Assembly (NCBI RefSeq): GCF_029227915.1
Contig: NC_079879.1
Coordinates: 8,308,001-8,372,000, forward strand
Source of the DNA: Hydractinia symbiolongicarpus
Lineage: Eukaryota; Cnidaria; Hydrozoa; Anthoathecata; Hydractiniidae
Length of the DNA stretch: 64,000 bases
Direction: 5' to 3'
How positions within the stretch are numbered: the stretch's first letter is position 1; each line of letters opens with the position of its first letter. Under the pieces are notes generated by a model. It was given only the letters and a program-made list of their open reading frames with translations, was not told the DNA's origin and made no database searches. Positions 9,695 to 19,889 of this stretch are shown here, one piece after another. The translations under genes were made by a program, and so were the position numbers.

Positions 9695-12013
9695 ATGTCG
9701 TCTGTGGCAGGATCAAAGCGTCGAATTGACAATAAGTCGTGCAAAATCAAGTACAAAGCTTTTAAAGCGTTGGAAAAGGGTACTGCGCCAAAGGATGTGG
9801 CAAAAGAGTTCAAAATTCCTCCAAGCACCCTGTCAACTTGGAAAAAAAATAAAGAAAAGATTTACAAGCAGTTTAACAACGGGCAAACATCGAAGAGATC
9901 AAAGCCAGAAAAATTCGAAGATGTGAGCAAAGCTGTTCATAAATGGTTACTTATGATGAGGAGTGAGAATATCCCAATCAGTGGCCCGATGCTGAAAGAG
10001 AAAGCTCTTGAGTTTGCCGAAGCGTTGGGTGTCGAGTCATTTCAAGCTTCTCAGGGGTGGATGTCTAAATGGAAAACCAGGTTAGTTGACTAAGATTTTG
10101 TTTGTTTATCTTCGTGAAGATGAAATCTAAAAAAATGTTACAATAGCTTTGGTAGTTGTTTTTTCAAAATATCAATAGACTCTCTTTCAGAGAGGAAGGA
10201 TAATTTGCATGGGACTTTCATCCCTAATCCATCACCAGCATTCAATGACTTTCCAGTAATTGTTATTTTGCAAACATTGAAGCTGTCATTCTTCAGAAAG
10301 TAAAATATGACTTTTGCAAAGCGTCCTGACTTTCCTAGTGGTAGATGTCCAATGATTTCTCCATCATTTTTCTTGACTGCAACTGCATATCTATCCATTT
10401 TATTTGTTGGTTCCATGAAACCATAAAATTCATCTCCAACAGAGGGTGTCCAATTACTTTTATAAACATGATACCCCATGACAAAAGCGTCGATTTCGTA
10501 CGTAATAAGTTTAATGATAGGAAGTTCTATACAACAAATAATGTCTGTTAATCTTTTGACTTGTTGGACTTTCACGGCTTCCATGCTTTCTTTCACTCGT
10601 CAAAACTTCGAAACTTGGTAAAAATCGAATCTTTTTCTATTCGAATTCTTTCACAAATCAAAACATGGTAACAATCGAATGTTTTCTATTCGAATCATGG
10701 CCATGGCATTCTAAATTTAGAATTCCATGATTCGAATCAAACAAAATGTAAAGCTCCATCTACACTAGTCACAACTACAGAGATAAACGTTTTTCTCATC
10801 CATTCCTTTCAGGTATGGAGTATCCTTCAAAACCATCGCTGGAGAATCACGGTCCGTCACTGAGGAAATGACAGCGCCATGGTCGGAGACAACATTACCA
10901 ACCATTCTCTCCCGCTATCCTCTGGAAGACATTTTTAATGCCGACGAATTTGGGCTTTTCTTTCAATGCCTTCCCAATAAAACTTTGCATATGAAAGGTG
11001 ATAAGTGTTCTGGAGGAAAACACAGCAAAGTTAGACTTACTGGTTTAGCTGCTGGTAATGCCTTGGGGGAACGATTGCCAATGTTTGTAATCGGCAAGTC
11101 CGCCAACCCTCGTTGCTTTAAAGGTGTCAAAACACTACCCTGTCGATACCGTTCGCAAAAGAAGAGTTGGATGTCTGGAGAGCTGTTCGAAGAGTGGGTA
11201 CGCGAGCTTGATCGAAAATTCTCTGTCTCTAAGCGAAAAATTGCTTTGATTATTGACAATTGTACCGCACATCCTCATGTTGAAAACCTGGAATGGGTAG
11301 AATTGATCTTTCTTCCTCCAAATACCACGTCCCGAACCCAACCTATGGACCAAGGAATTATCCGCGCCCTGAAAGCAAAATATCGATCGCTAGCAGTGCG
11401 GAAATTGATAAAAGCCTTGGACGAGGAAAAATCGACTCCGAAGTTCTCGATTCTTGCAGCTATGTACATGCTAAGGAAAGCATGGGATGATGTTTCCAAC
11501 AAAACATTCACCAATTGCTTTCGAAAATCAGGAATTTCCCAAAAGGATGCAGAAAGAGCGATCAACGAAGATGACGACCCTTTTAAAAGTTTAACCAGCG
11601 AAGTAGAAGAAGACCCAATTCCAACCCTCGATGCTGAACTCTCTTACATAAAACGAAGGTTTCCTGACCACATTGATCCTGATTTATCAACTGAAGATTT
11701 CATTGATTTTGACATTGAAGTCAGTACATCCCATGGGCGTCTGAAGACTGCTGACATCATTGCTGAGATCACTGGGACTCAAGACGAAGAATTAGAAGAG
11801 GTCGACGAAGAAGACAAGGAGGAAGAAGATAAGATCACAAGACCGACGGCCGAGCAAGTGCGTACAGCTATCAACGTCCTCGAAGACTTGAGTATTTTTT
11901 CACATTTTGGAGAAGAAATGATAGCTTCCCTGAGGGACTTGAATCGTAATATCGCCAAAGATTTTGATATGAGTTGTAAGCAAACAGTTATCACCGACTT
12001 CTTTTCTAAATAA
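9695..12013 (+). CDS. Tigger/pogo transposase, two exons (copy 1)
   Basis: Cuts and pastes the element. Exon 1 is 9695-10080 and exon 2 is 10813-12013; donor GTTAGT and acceptor TTTCAG join AG|G in frame to give 528 residues. The start MSSVAGSKRR was chosen because it is the ATG just before the first helix-turn-helix; in-frame ATGs upstream exist (for example MINDASS). Residues about 10-55 form a Psq-type helix-turn-helix (APKDVAKEFKIPPSTLSTWK). Residues about 75-130 form the second, CENPB-type DNA-binding domain. The DDE catalytic core carries Asp173 (NADEFGLFF), Asp277 (IIDNCTAH) and Asp308 (QPMDQGII), the usual pogo/Tigger arrangement. An acidic tail follows. No stop or frameshift was found, so the gene appears intact. 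Confidence 0.95.
10138..10584 (-). CDS. HIRAN-domain protein nested antisense in the transposase intron (copy 1)
   Basis: A 148-residue protein lies wholly within the 732-bp intron of the Tigger transposase, on the opposite strand. The start is the ATG at 10584 (MEAVKVQQVKR); an in-frame GTG four codons upstream was not used. Residues about 35-148 match the HIRAN fold of HLTF/Rad5: GYHVYKSNW, then EPTNKMDRYAVAV, then IGHLPLGKSG, and a C-terminal PCKLSFLSE with a final helix LKKQLPKLL. The N-x-x-D spacing in PTNKMD equals that of HLTF, where these residues bind the 3' end of single-stranded DNA. No helicase, RING or nuclease part is attached. Known of the family: HIRAN reads DNA ends. Inferred: an accessory factor acting on transposon ends or repair intermediates. 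The ORF is intact and identical in both element copies. Confidence 0.85.
   Translation of the reverse strand: MEAVKVQQVKRLTDIICCIELPIIKLITYEIDAFVMGYHVYKSNWTPSVGDEFYGFMEPTNKMDRYAVAVKKNDGEIIGHLPLGKSGRFAKVIFYFLKNDSFNVCKITITGKSLNAGDGLGMKVPCKLSFLSERESIDILKKQLPKLL
10585..10800 (-). promoter_or_regulatory. Probable promoter region of the nested HIRAN gene, with palindrome
   Basis: The sequence upstream of the HIRAN start contains repeated TTCGAAT/ATTCGAAT motifs and an inverted repeat at about 10694-10738: GATTCGAATCATGG on one side, CCATGATTCGAATC on the other, with the palindrome ATTCTAAATTTAGAAT between. It is present unchanged at 18031-18075 in copy 2. Regulation by binding at the palindrome is inference. 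Confidence 0.4.
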
Positions 12014-12232
12014 ACATTAAAAAATTCATTAAAAGTGTATTGTTTTGACTTTCATTAACCTAATAGCCCCCTTAAAGTTAGACTTAAGATTAAATATAAC
12101 GTTTTTATCCAGCTGGTTCACGTAAAGGGAGGATATTGCGCTAAAAGTTGAAAACCTCTACAACTTGAATGTCTCCATAACTCGAACGATTTCCTTTTCC
12201 TCGTGGCTGTTCGAGTTATGGAGACTCTACTG

Positions 12233-14085
12233 TATGTGCTTTTGATAGGCTATTAAGGAGATAAGGGCTTGATTCTACGATGGTTTCATTTTTGATACCA
12301 TCATTGTATGAAAATAGTTTTGTTAATTTTCTGTATATAATGATTTTTTAATAGACTATGAAAAATAAAACAATTTTTGAAATGATTTGGAAAAAATGAA
12401 TTTGATACAATTGCCAAAATATCATTTGCGATACAATATATAAATGTGTAGGACAATTTTAAAACAATGAAAACTAAAACTTGTTAAACAAAAACTGCCA
12501 TTTGCTGTATTTCGATAAAAAAATCTATTGTCCATTTTGTTCCAAAACGACTAGAAAAAGTTTCTGAAAAGAAGCTTAATAAAAATCACTGTGATGCGAG
12601 ATATAGTCCCTTTATAGCTAAAAAAACCACTGTGTTTGGAAACATCCTTACAAAGCTTAAAAATTGCTAATTTCGTTATAAAATCACATAATAATGTCCC
12701 TATGAATTGATTTTCACAGGGTTGAGATTGAAAATTAAAAGTGATCTGCAAAAATAAGATGATATCTTCCCATTTTTCTGCCTGGAAAAATTACGTTAAA
12801 CAAAATACGACATTGTTATGATCGCATTTTGATGGTATCCATAGGTCATGTAATTTTTTTATATTATTTTTTTAAGTATCTAACGAAATATACGTTCTTT
12901 GATTGATTTATTGGTCTTAGAAAGAATATGGCATTGTTTGAGCTCCATACGATTGCGTTTTGATGATTTTAGAAAAAAATACTTTGTTTAAGATCTATAC
13001 GATTGCAGCTGAACCAACTTTGTTATTATTATTCCTAAATAAAGATGCGTGTTAATCATTCTTTCATTTTAAAATGACAGGGAAATAAACTTCGCAAGTT
13101 TAGCAGTCACCTTACATTCTGCTAAAATAAAGAGGAAATTTCCCTTCAAAGCTTTGAAATTGGCCATAATTTTCTTCTAAAATTAAAGCAATTAAAACTG
13201 CTACTTTTAATTAGATTGAAAAACACGAGTGCAAGCACATGCATCCACCAAACCAGCCCATGAAATTAGCGTCAGCAATCGGCAATTGTATCGCAATTGC
13301 TGGCGCGGTTTCGTTTTGCAATGGCAAAAAACTGTCGAGGCTAATCTTCGTTGCGCATTCATTTTGCGGTACAAAAGTGGGGGACGTTTTAAATCGTGAA
13401 CACCAAACATGATGATCGAGCGTCTACGTATAGCGACTATCTCAATCTTAACTTCCTTTTCTGCATGTCCGAAATAGTATGCATGACTATACTGTCACTT
13501 TTATAAATTTATTGTTTATTTTTCAGGTCATCACTAGCAAATAGGCAAAAATATGCTTCGTTTTCAAATTACAAAATATCTTTATCCACGTGCCTTAAAT
13601 AAAACTTTAAAATTCATTCGAAAAGTACAGATACATTTTAACAAAATTTATACAGAATTTTTTTTTTTACCCACATGGGTTTCGTTTTTAAAATTGTTTG
13701 AATAACACTTAACACATGGCATAAAGAAAAGCCATTAAATCCGGATCTGCTATGGTTTCTAATTGTTTTGTAAAATAAAGAAATTATCTACAATTAAATC
13801 CATGATACAATGTCTGTTCCGCCTGTAAGTGCAGTTATGCAGACATGATTTATCCGTGCTCCGTCTGTGTTCATGTCCGCATTAGTTAAGAACCGCATGT
13901 CTGGATTTCTTGTGTAAGACCTGGTTACAAACGACGAAGGGGCCAGGCAAAAGAGATTTATGTCTACATAATTCTTTTAACTAAGGGATCGTCTCCAAGA
14001 TCATTTCCAAAATAAATGTTTCAATTCGTATAATTTTTTTTTGGGAACAATCTCTTTACGAATTTGAAAGGTATTTAAAAATATT
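12233..14085. other. Spacer between Tigger copies, left part
   Basis: AT-rich sequence with no supportable gene. Around 12.82-13.01 kb there are weak, diverged matches to the 53-bp array further right (for example CATACGATTGCGTTTTGATG). A 67-codon frame at 13.2-13.4 kb has no recognisable content. Confidence 0.4.
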
Positions 14086-14090
14086 TTGTG

Positions 14091-14830
14091 TTTTGATGGT
14101 TTTTAAACGATCTACTGCGATGTTTAAGAACTCTACGATCCCCTTTTTATGGTTTTAAAACGATCCATGGCAAAGTTTTAGCTACATCTGATCGCATATT
14201 GATAGTTTTTAAACGATCTCCGACGATGTTTTCGCTTCCTATGACCGTGTTTTGATGGTTTTTAAACAATCTAGGGTGATAAGGGAGATCGTAAGAAGCT
14301 AAAACACCGCCGTATATTGCTAAAAAATTATTAAAAAACAATTGTAAGAAGCGAAAACATCACAGTAGATTGTTTAAAAGTATCAAAACACAATCGTAAG
14401 AAGTAAAAACACCGCTGAGATCATTTAAGAATTATCAATACGCAATCGTAAGAAGCGAAAAAAATGCCGTAGATTGTTTAAAAAGTGTCAAAACGCAATC
14501 GTAAGAAGTGAAAACATCACCATAGATCGTTTAAAAACCATAAAAACAGGATCGTAGGAAGCTAAAACATCGCTATAGATCATTTAAAAATTATCAAAAA
14601 ATCATCGCAAGAAGGGAAAACATCGCCGTAGATCGTTTTAAAATTATGAATACGCGATCGTAAGAAGCGAAAACATTGCCGTAAATCGTTTAAAAACCAG
14701 CAAAACGTGATCGTAAGAAGCTAAAACATCGCCAGAGATCGTTTGAAAATTATCAAAACACGATCGTAAGAAGCTGAAACATCGCCGTAAATCGTTTTAA
14801 AACCTATCAAAAATGGATCGTAGATAGTTA
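14091..14830. repeat. 53-bp tandem array that switches orientation
   Basis: From about 14287 to 14828 there are roughly ten diverged copies of a 53-bp unit containing ATCGTAAGAAGCGAAAACAT and GATCGTTTAAAAATTATCAA. From 14091 to about 14285 about three and a half copies lie in the opposite orientation (for example TTGATGGTTTTTAAACGATC). The switch point is near 14286. Long frames in this region follow from the repeat and are not genes. Confidence 0.8.
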
Positions 14831-16536
14831 AAATGTTGATGTAATTCACTAGAGAACTATGGAAGTCGCCGTAGTTTTTTAAAAAACTATTAAAACAGGA
14901 TCTAAAATAATCACATTTGGTTTCAAAACTATACGTAGTTTTATCACCCAATTCAATGAAAGTTTTGCGCATATTTTTGTGACGGCTGTCTAAGTGAGAA
15001 AGAAATGTCTAAAAATAGTTTCAAGCAATTAGTTTATCACGTTTTTGATTGTTTTTTAATTGTTTTGGGAGAAAAATTCGCTTCAGAATTCGTTTCGAAA
15101 TTTGTTTCAAAAGTTTTTTCTGCATTTGTTTCAACATAGTTTCAGAATTGTTTCCCATTCGTATCCCATTCGTATCCCATTCGCTTCAACTTCGTATCAT
15201 TTTTAAGCTCACAGTTTAAAATAAAATTATTGTCGATTTATTGTCGACTGGTTTTTAGACTAATTTCGAGGACTGCAAACGCAACAGCTGTCCAGGTGTG
15301 CAATTAATCACATATGCCAAACAAATCAAATACTTTGCTTGTGAAAACTAGAAAATGTAAAAAAAAAATAAGGAACAAATTGATTGTTTTGAGCGTATAT
15401 AAGTTACCCCTTATTGCAATGCATAAAGCATTACTTAATAAAAGCTCTGCTTGAAAATCAACTTCCTTTTGGCACTCTGGGTTACGATGAATAATTTAAA
15501 ACTGCATTTATGTGTGCAATTCACAGTAGCTAGCTACCATGTGATTATTCTTAGGGAAATTCTGAAATTCCCTGATCACTAGAATAGGGAACATAATGCT
15601 ACTTGCATACTGATACGCCTGACGTTGATGGGATACGTTGATGTGTGTGATGCAAGGGGGATATGTTGCTGTGCCTGCATTTCTACCCAATCCCAAAAAT
15701 TTCATAAAAGTCCAACGCATAAGAGAGAGGGAGATGTGCTTACGGCCAGCAGGAATATATTATACCCTTTGTTTATTATTTCCAGAGAGTCCTGAAGTAT
15801 ATATTTGAAGATCACTTTGAGCTACGCAAACCCAATTATGGTATGCAAGAGAACAAGAATAACAAGGCAAGAAATAACACGTGATCACAGAAAACAACAG
15901 GTAAATATTCAAAAAAGTACAGATTAGACGACAACTCTACCAGTGCACGTTACTACTTTCTATTTATTTCGCTAATCTACAGGCATAGACCTTTAATATT
16001 TCATAGTCATTGTTTTTTTCCTTGTTTTACTACAGAAAATGAGCATTGCATCAGCGAGTGTATTGTGACTTCTCACCAAGTCATATCGCAGATAGTTTGC
16101 AATCTTTAACTCGTCCGGATATCCGCCCTCAGCTGTCTCTGCCCAACGCCCGTTTGGAATTTTTTTATTGCGGTATTGCCGACACTGCCTGAGAGGGGGA
16201 ACGATGAATAATTTTAAAATTTTGGTACCAATTTTTGGAGTTTCATTCGCAAAAATTAATACCTGCGATACCTACATGTTAAAAATTAAACAGTTGTTTT
16301 TATTCTTATAAGTAATTTAAAATAGCCTAATAAAAAGTTGCAAATAAACCACGCTATCAGCGTGTTTTGAGATAAAATTGTTTTTTAAAAATGAAAACAG
16401 TTTTTTGTTTTACGAGCATGAAAATAGTTATTTGTCTTAAGGCCAGGATACACTTGAATAATATCATTTAATATATTCTATAACACAGTTATAATTTGTC
16501 TACAATATACTTATAATTTGTTATAATATCGTTATA
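14831..16536. other. Spacer between Tigger copies, right part
   Basis: No gene is supported. It contains a short triplication of CCCATTCGTAT near 15160, one reversed unit of the 27-bp repeat near 16410-16438, and the TATAATAT-type sequence that also lies next to Tigger copy 1. Confidence 0.4.
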
Positions 16537-16755
16537 CAGTAGAGTCTCCATAACTCGAACAGCCACGGGGAAAAGGAAATCGTTCGAGTTATGGAGACAT
16601 TCGAGTTGTAGAGGTTTTCAACTTTTAGCGCAATATCCTCCCTTTACGTGAACCAGCTGGATAAAAACGTTATATTTAATCTTAAGTCTAACTTTAAGGG
16701 GGCTATTAGGTTAATGAAAGTCAAAACAATACACTTTTAATGAATTTTTTAATGT

Positions 16756-19074
16756 TTATTTAGAAAAGAAGTCGGTGATAACTGTTTGCTTACAACTCAT
16801 ATCAAAATCTTTGGCGATATTACGATTCAAGTCCCTCAGGGAAGCTATCATTTCTTCTCCAAAATGTGAAAAAATACTCAAGTCTTCGAGGACGTTGATA
16901 GCTGTACGCACTTGCTCGGCCGTCGGTCTTGTGATCTTATCTTCTTCCTCCTTGTCTTCTTCGTCGACCTCTTCTAATTCTTCGTCTTGAGTCCCAGTGA
17001 TCTCAGCAATGATGTCAGCAGTCTTCAGACGCCCATGGGATGTACTGACTTCAATGTCAAAATCAATGAAATCTTCAGTTGATAAATCAGGATCAATGTG
17101 GTCAGGAAACCTTCGTTTTATGTAAGAGAGTTCAGCATCGAGGGTTGGAATTGGGTCTTCTTCTACTTCGCTGGTTAAACTTTTAAAAGGGTCGTCATCT
17201 TCGTTGATCGCTCTTTCTGCATCCTTTTGGGAAATTCCTGATTTTCGAAAGCAATTGGTGAATGTTTTGTTGGAAACATCATCCCATGCTTTCCTTAGCA
17301 TGTACATAGCTGCAAGAATCGAGAACTTCGGAGTCGATTTTTCCTCGTCCAAGGCTTTTATCAATTTCCGCACTGCTAGCGATCGATATTTTGCTTTCAG
17401 GGCGCGGATAATTCCTTGGTCCATAGGTTGGGTTCGGGACGTGGTATTTGGAGGAAGAAAGATCAATTCTACCCATTCCAGGTTTTCAACATGAGGATGT
17501 GCGGTACAATTGTCAATAATCAAAGCAATTTTTCGCTTAGAGACAGAGAATTTTCGATCAAGCTCGCGTACCCACTCTTCGAACAGCTCTCCAGACATCC
17601 AACTCTTCTTTTGCGAACGGTATCGACAGGGTAGTGTTTTGACACCTTTAAAGCAACGAGGGTTGGCGGACTTGCCGATTACAAACATTGGCAATCGTTC
17701 CCCCAAGGCATTACCAGCAGCTAAACCAGTAAGTCTAACTTTGCTGTGTTTTCCTCCAGAACACTTATCACCTTTCATATGCAAAGTTTTATTGGGAAGG
17801 CATTGAAAGAAAAGCCCAAATTCGTCGGCATTAAAAATGTCTTCCAGAGGATAGCGGGAGAGAATGGTTGGTAATGTTGTCTCCGACCATGGCGCTGTCA
17901 TTTCCTCAGTGACGGACCGTGATTCTCCAGCGATGGTTTTGAAGGATACTCCATACCTGAAAGGAATGGATGAGAAAAACGTTTATCTCTGTAGTTGTGA
18001 CTAGTGTAGATGGAGCTTTACATTTTGTTTGATTCGAATCATGGAATTCTAAATTTAGAATGCCATGGCCATGATTCGAATAGAAAACATTCGATTGTTA
18101 CCATGTTTTGATTTGTGAAAGAATTCGAATAGAAAAAGATTCGATTTTTACCAAGTTTCGAAGTTTTGACGAGTGAAAGAAAGCATGGAAGCCGTGAAAG
18201 TCCAACAAGTCAAAAGATTAACAGACATTATTTGTTGTATAGAACTTCCTATCATTAAACTTATTACGTACGAAATCGACGCTTTTGTCATGGGGTATCA
18301 TGTTTATAAAAGTAATTGGACACCCTCTGTTGGAGATGAATTTTATGGTTTCATGGAACCAACAAATAAAATGGATAGATATGCAGTTGCAGTCAAGAAA
18401 AATGATGGAGAAATCATTGGACATCTACCACTAGGAAAGTCAGGACGCTTTGCAAAAGTCATATTTTACTTTCTGAAGAATGACAGCTTCAATGTTTGCA
18501 AAATAACAATTACTGGAAAGTCATTGAATGCTGGTGATGGATTAGGGATGAAAGTCCCATGCAAATTATCCTTCCTCTCTGAAAGAGAGTCTATTGATAT
18601 TTTGAAAAAACAACTACCAAAGCTATTGTAACATTTTTTTAGATTTCATCTTCACGAAGATAAACAAACAAAATCTTAGTCAACTAACCTGGTTTTCCAT
18701 TTAGACATCCACCCCTGAGAAGCTTGAAATGACTCGACACCCAACGCTTCGGCAAACTCAAGAGCTTTCTCTTTCAGCATCGGGCCACTGATTGGGATAT
18801 TCTCACTCCTCATCATAAGTAACCATTTATGAACAGCTTTGCTCACATCTTCGAATTTTTCTGGCTTTGATCTCTTCGATGTTTGCCCGTTGTTAAACTG
18901 CTTGTAAATCTTTTCTTTATTTTTTTTCCAAGTTGACAGGGTGCTTGGAGGAATTTTGAACTCTTTTGCCACATCCTTTGGCGCAGTACCCTTTTCCAAC
19001 GCTTTAAAAGCTTTGTACTTGATTTTGCACGACTTATTGTCAATTCGACGCTTTGATCCTGCCACAGACGACAT
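16756..19074 (-). CDS. Tigger/pogo transposase, two exons (copy 2)
   Basis: Exon 1 is 19074-18689 and exon 2 is 17956-16756. The translation is the same 528 residues as in copy 1: Psq and CENPB helix-turn-helix domains, then a DDE core with Asp173, Asp277 and Asp308, then an acidic tail. No lesion was found, so this copy could also supply active transposase. Confidence 0.95.
18185..18631 (+). CDS. HIRAN-domain protein nested in the transposase intron (copy 2)
   Basis: Same 148-residue protein as at 10138-10584, inside the intron of the second transposase and on the opposite strand to it. The ATG at 18185 follows GTGAAAGAAAGC. Key features: GYHVYKSNW, PTNKMDRYAVAV, IGHLPLGKSG and a terminal helix ending KQLPKLL. 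Identity with copy 1 shows that the ORF moves with the transposon and is not a chance insertion into one copy. Function as in copy 1: single-strand DNA-end recognition is known for HLTF; a role in transposition is inferred. Confidence 0.85.
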   Translation: MEAVKVQQVKRLTDIICCIELPIIKLITYEIDAFVMGYHVYKSNWTPSVGDEFYGFMEPTNKMDRYAVAVKKNDGEIIGHLPLGKSGRFAKVIFYFLKNDSFNVCKITITGKSLNAGDGLGMKVPCKLSFLSERESIDILKKQLPKLL

Positions 19075-19465
19075 TGTTATGAGAGTGTCTTTCTTTTGAA
19101 ATTCTTTAGATTTTCTCGAAAACGTTCGAAAAAGACGTTCGAAAGGTTTGGATGACGCATCATTAATCATTCGAATTAATAATAAGGCCTGCAAAACACG
19201 TATTAACAAGATTTTTAGACCCAATTTATCAGGAAAACTGTTCGAATTTTGATTATGATGTCAGAAAATTCGAGTTATGGAGAGAAAAGTCTCCAAGGGA
19301 CAAAAAAATTTGTTCGAGTTAAGGGAAGATTCGAGTTATGGAGGTTCGAGTTGTAGAGGTTTTTTTATAAGAGTTTATTAGGAAATTTTCACGGTGCCAA
19401 CGAATTTGTTCGAGTTAAGGAGAGATTCGAGTTATAGAGGTTCGAGTTATGGAGACTCTACTGTA

Positions 19466-19889
19466 ATTCTATACTATTATTTAGATTAATGTTTTAAGGT
19501 CTACATAATATATAAAGGCAAGACCTTTTTTTTCTCACCAGATCTTGCAGATTAAGCACTAAACACTGTATATTTAGACCTCTTTAACATTTCAGTGTCA
19601 ACATCATGCTCTACCATTTTATACTTTGTTTGTAACATGTTAAATGTAATAGGTATAGTATAATTTCATTAGTTTTTGTGCATAACGGAAAGCGTCCATA
19701 AAAAATGCATGTTTTGATTAACTATACGCTTTTTTCATGGACGTTTTTCATGAAGAAAATTGTGACAATCTTTTTTTAAGCTTTTTTTAGATTAATCTAT
19801 TTCAATCTTCTCATACAGGCAAGCTATAGTTATTGCAAGCTTTCTGATAATATGGTAAACTCAAAGTTTTAATCAATTAGTTCTTGAGA
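19466..19889. other. Upstream region of JMJD4
   Basis: AT-rich leader between Tigger copy 2 and the JMJD4 start. It contains a loose inverted repeat at about 19691-19746 (GCGTCCATAAAAAATGC against GCTTTTTTCATGGACG). Tigger copy 2 inserted only about 430 bp upstream of the start codon, so its promoter activity may affect this gene. Confidence 0.4.

Larger units (their letters stand above)
9306..12232 (+). mobile_element. Tigger/pogo transposon, copy 1 (2,927 bp)
   Basis: The termini CAGTAGAGTCTCCATAACTC and the complement GAGTTATGGAGACTCTACTG are perfect inverted repeats, flanked by TA on both sides (9304-9305 and 12233-12234). The motif AACTCGAA is repeated many times in the first 200 bp and a few times at the right end; these are probably transposase binding sites. 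The element holds a two-exon transposase on the plus strand and, within its intron on the other strand, a HIRAN-domain ORF. Copy 2 at 16537-19463 has exactly the same length. All the encoded proteins are identical, and the one substitution I found is T at 12201 (C on the equivalent strand of copy 2). This fits very recent transposition. Confidence 0.95.
16537..19463 (-). mobile_element. Tigger/pogo transposon, copy 2 (2,927 bp, inverted)
   Basis: Reverse-oriented, same-length copy of the element at 9306-12232, flanked by TA at 16535-16536 and 19464-19465. Positions in the two copies add up to 28769 throughout, so there are no net insertions or deletions between them. With copy 1 it forms an inverted repeat with 2.9-kb arms around 4.3 kb of unrelated sequence. 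Confidence 0.95.

Noticed and set aside
10963-11565. Antisense frames of 72-98 codons across the Tigger transposase exon 2
   Set aside because: Shadows of a well-supported coding frame; same in copy 2.
13207-14972. Frames of 64-83 codons between the Tigger copies
   Set aside because: Fall in low-complexity or tandem repeat DNA with no recognisable content.
9306-19463. A proven composite transposon
   Set aside because: TA flanks at all four ends fit two independent insertions equally well; kept only as a possibility.
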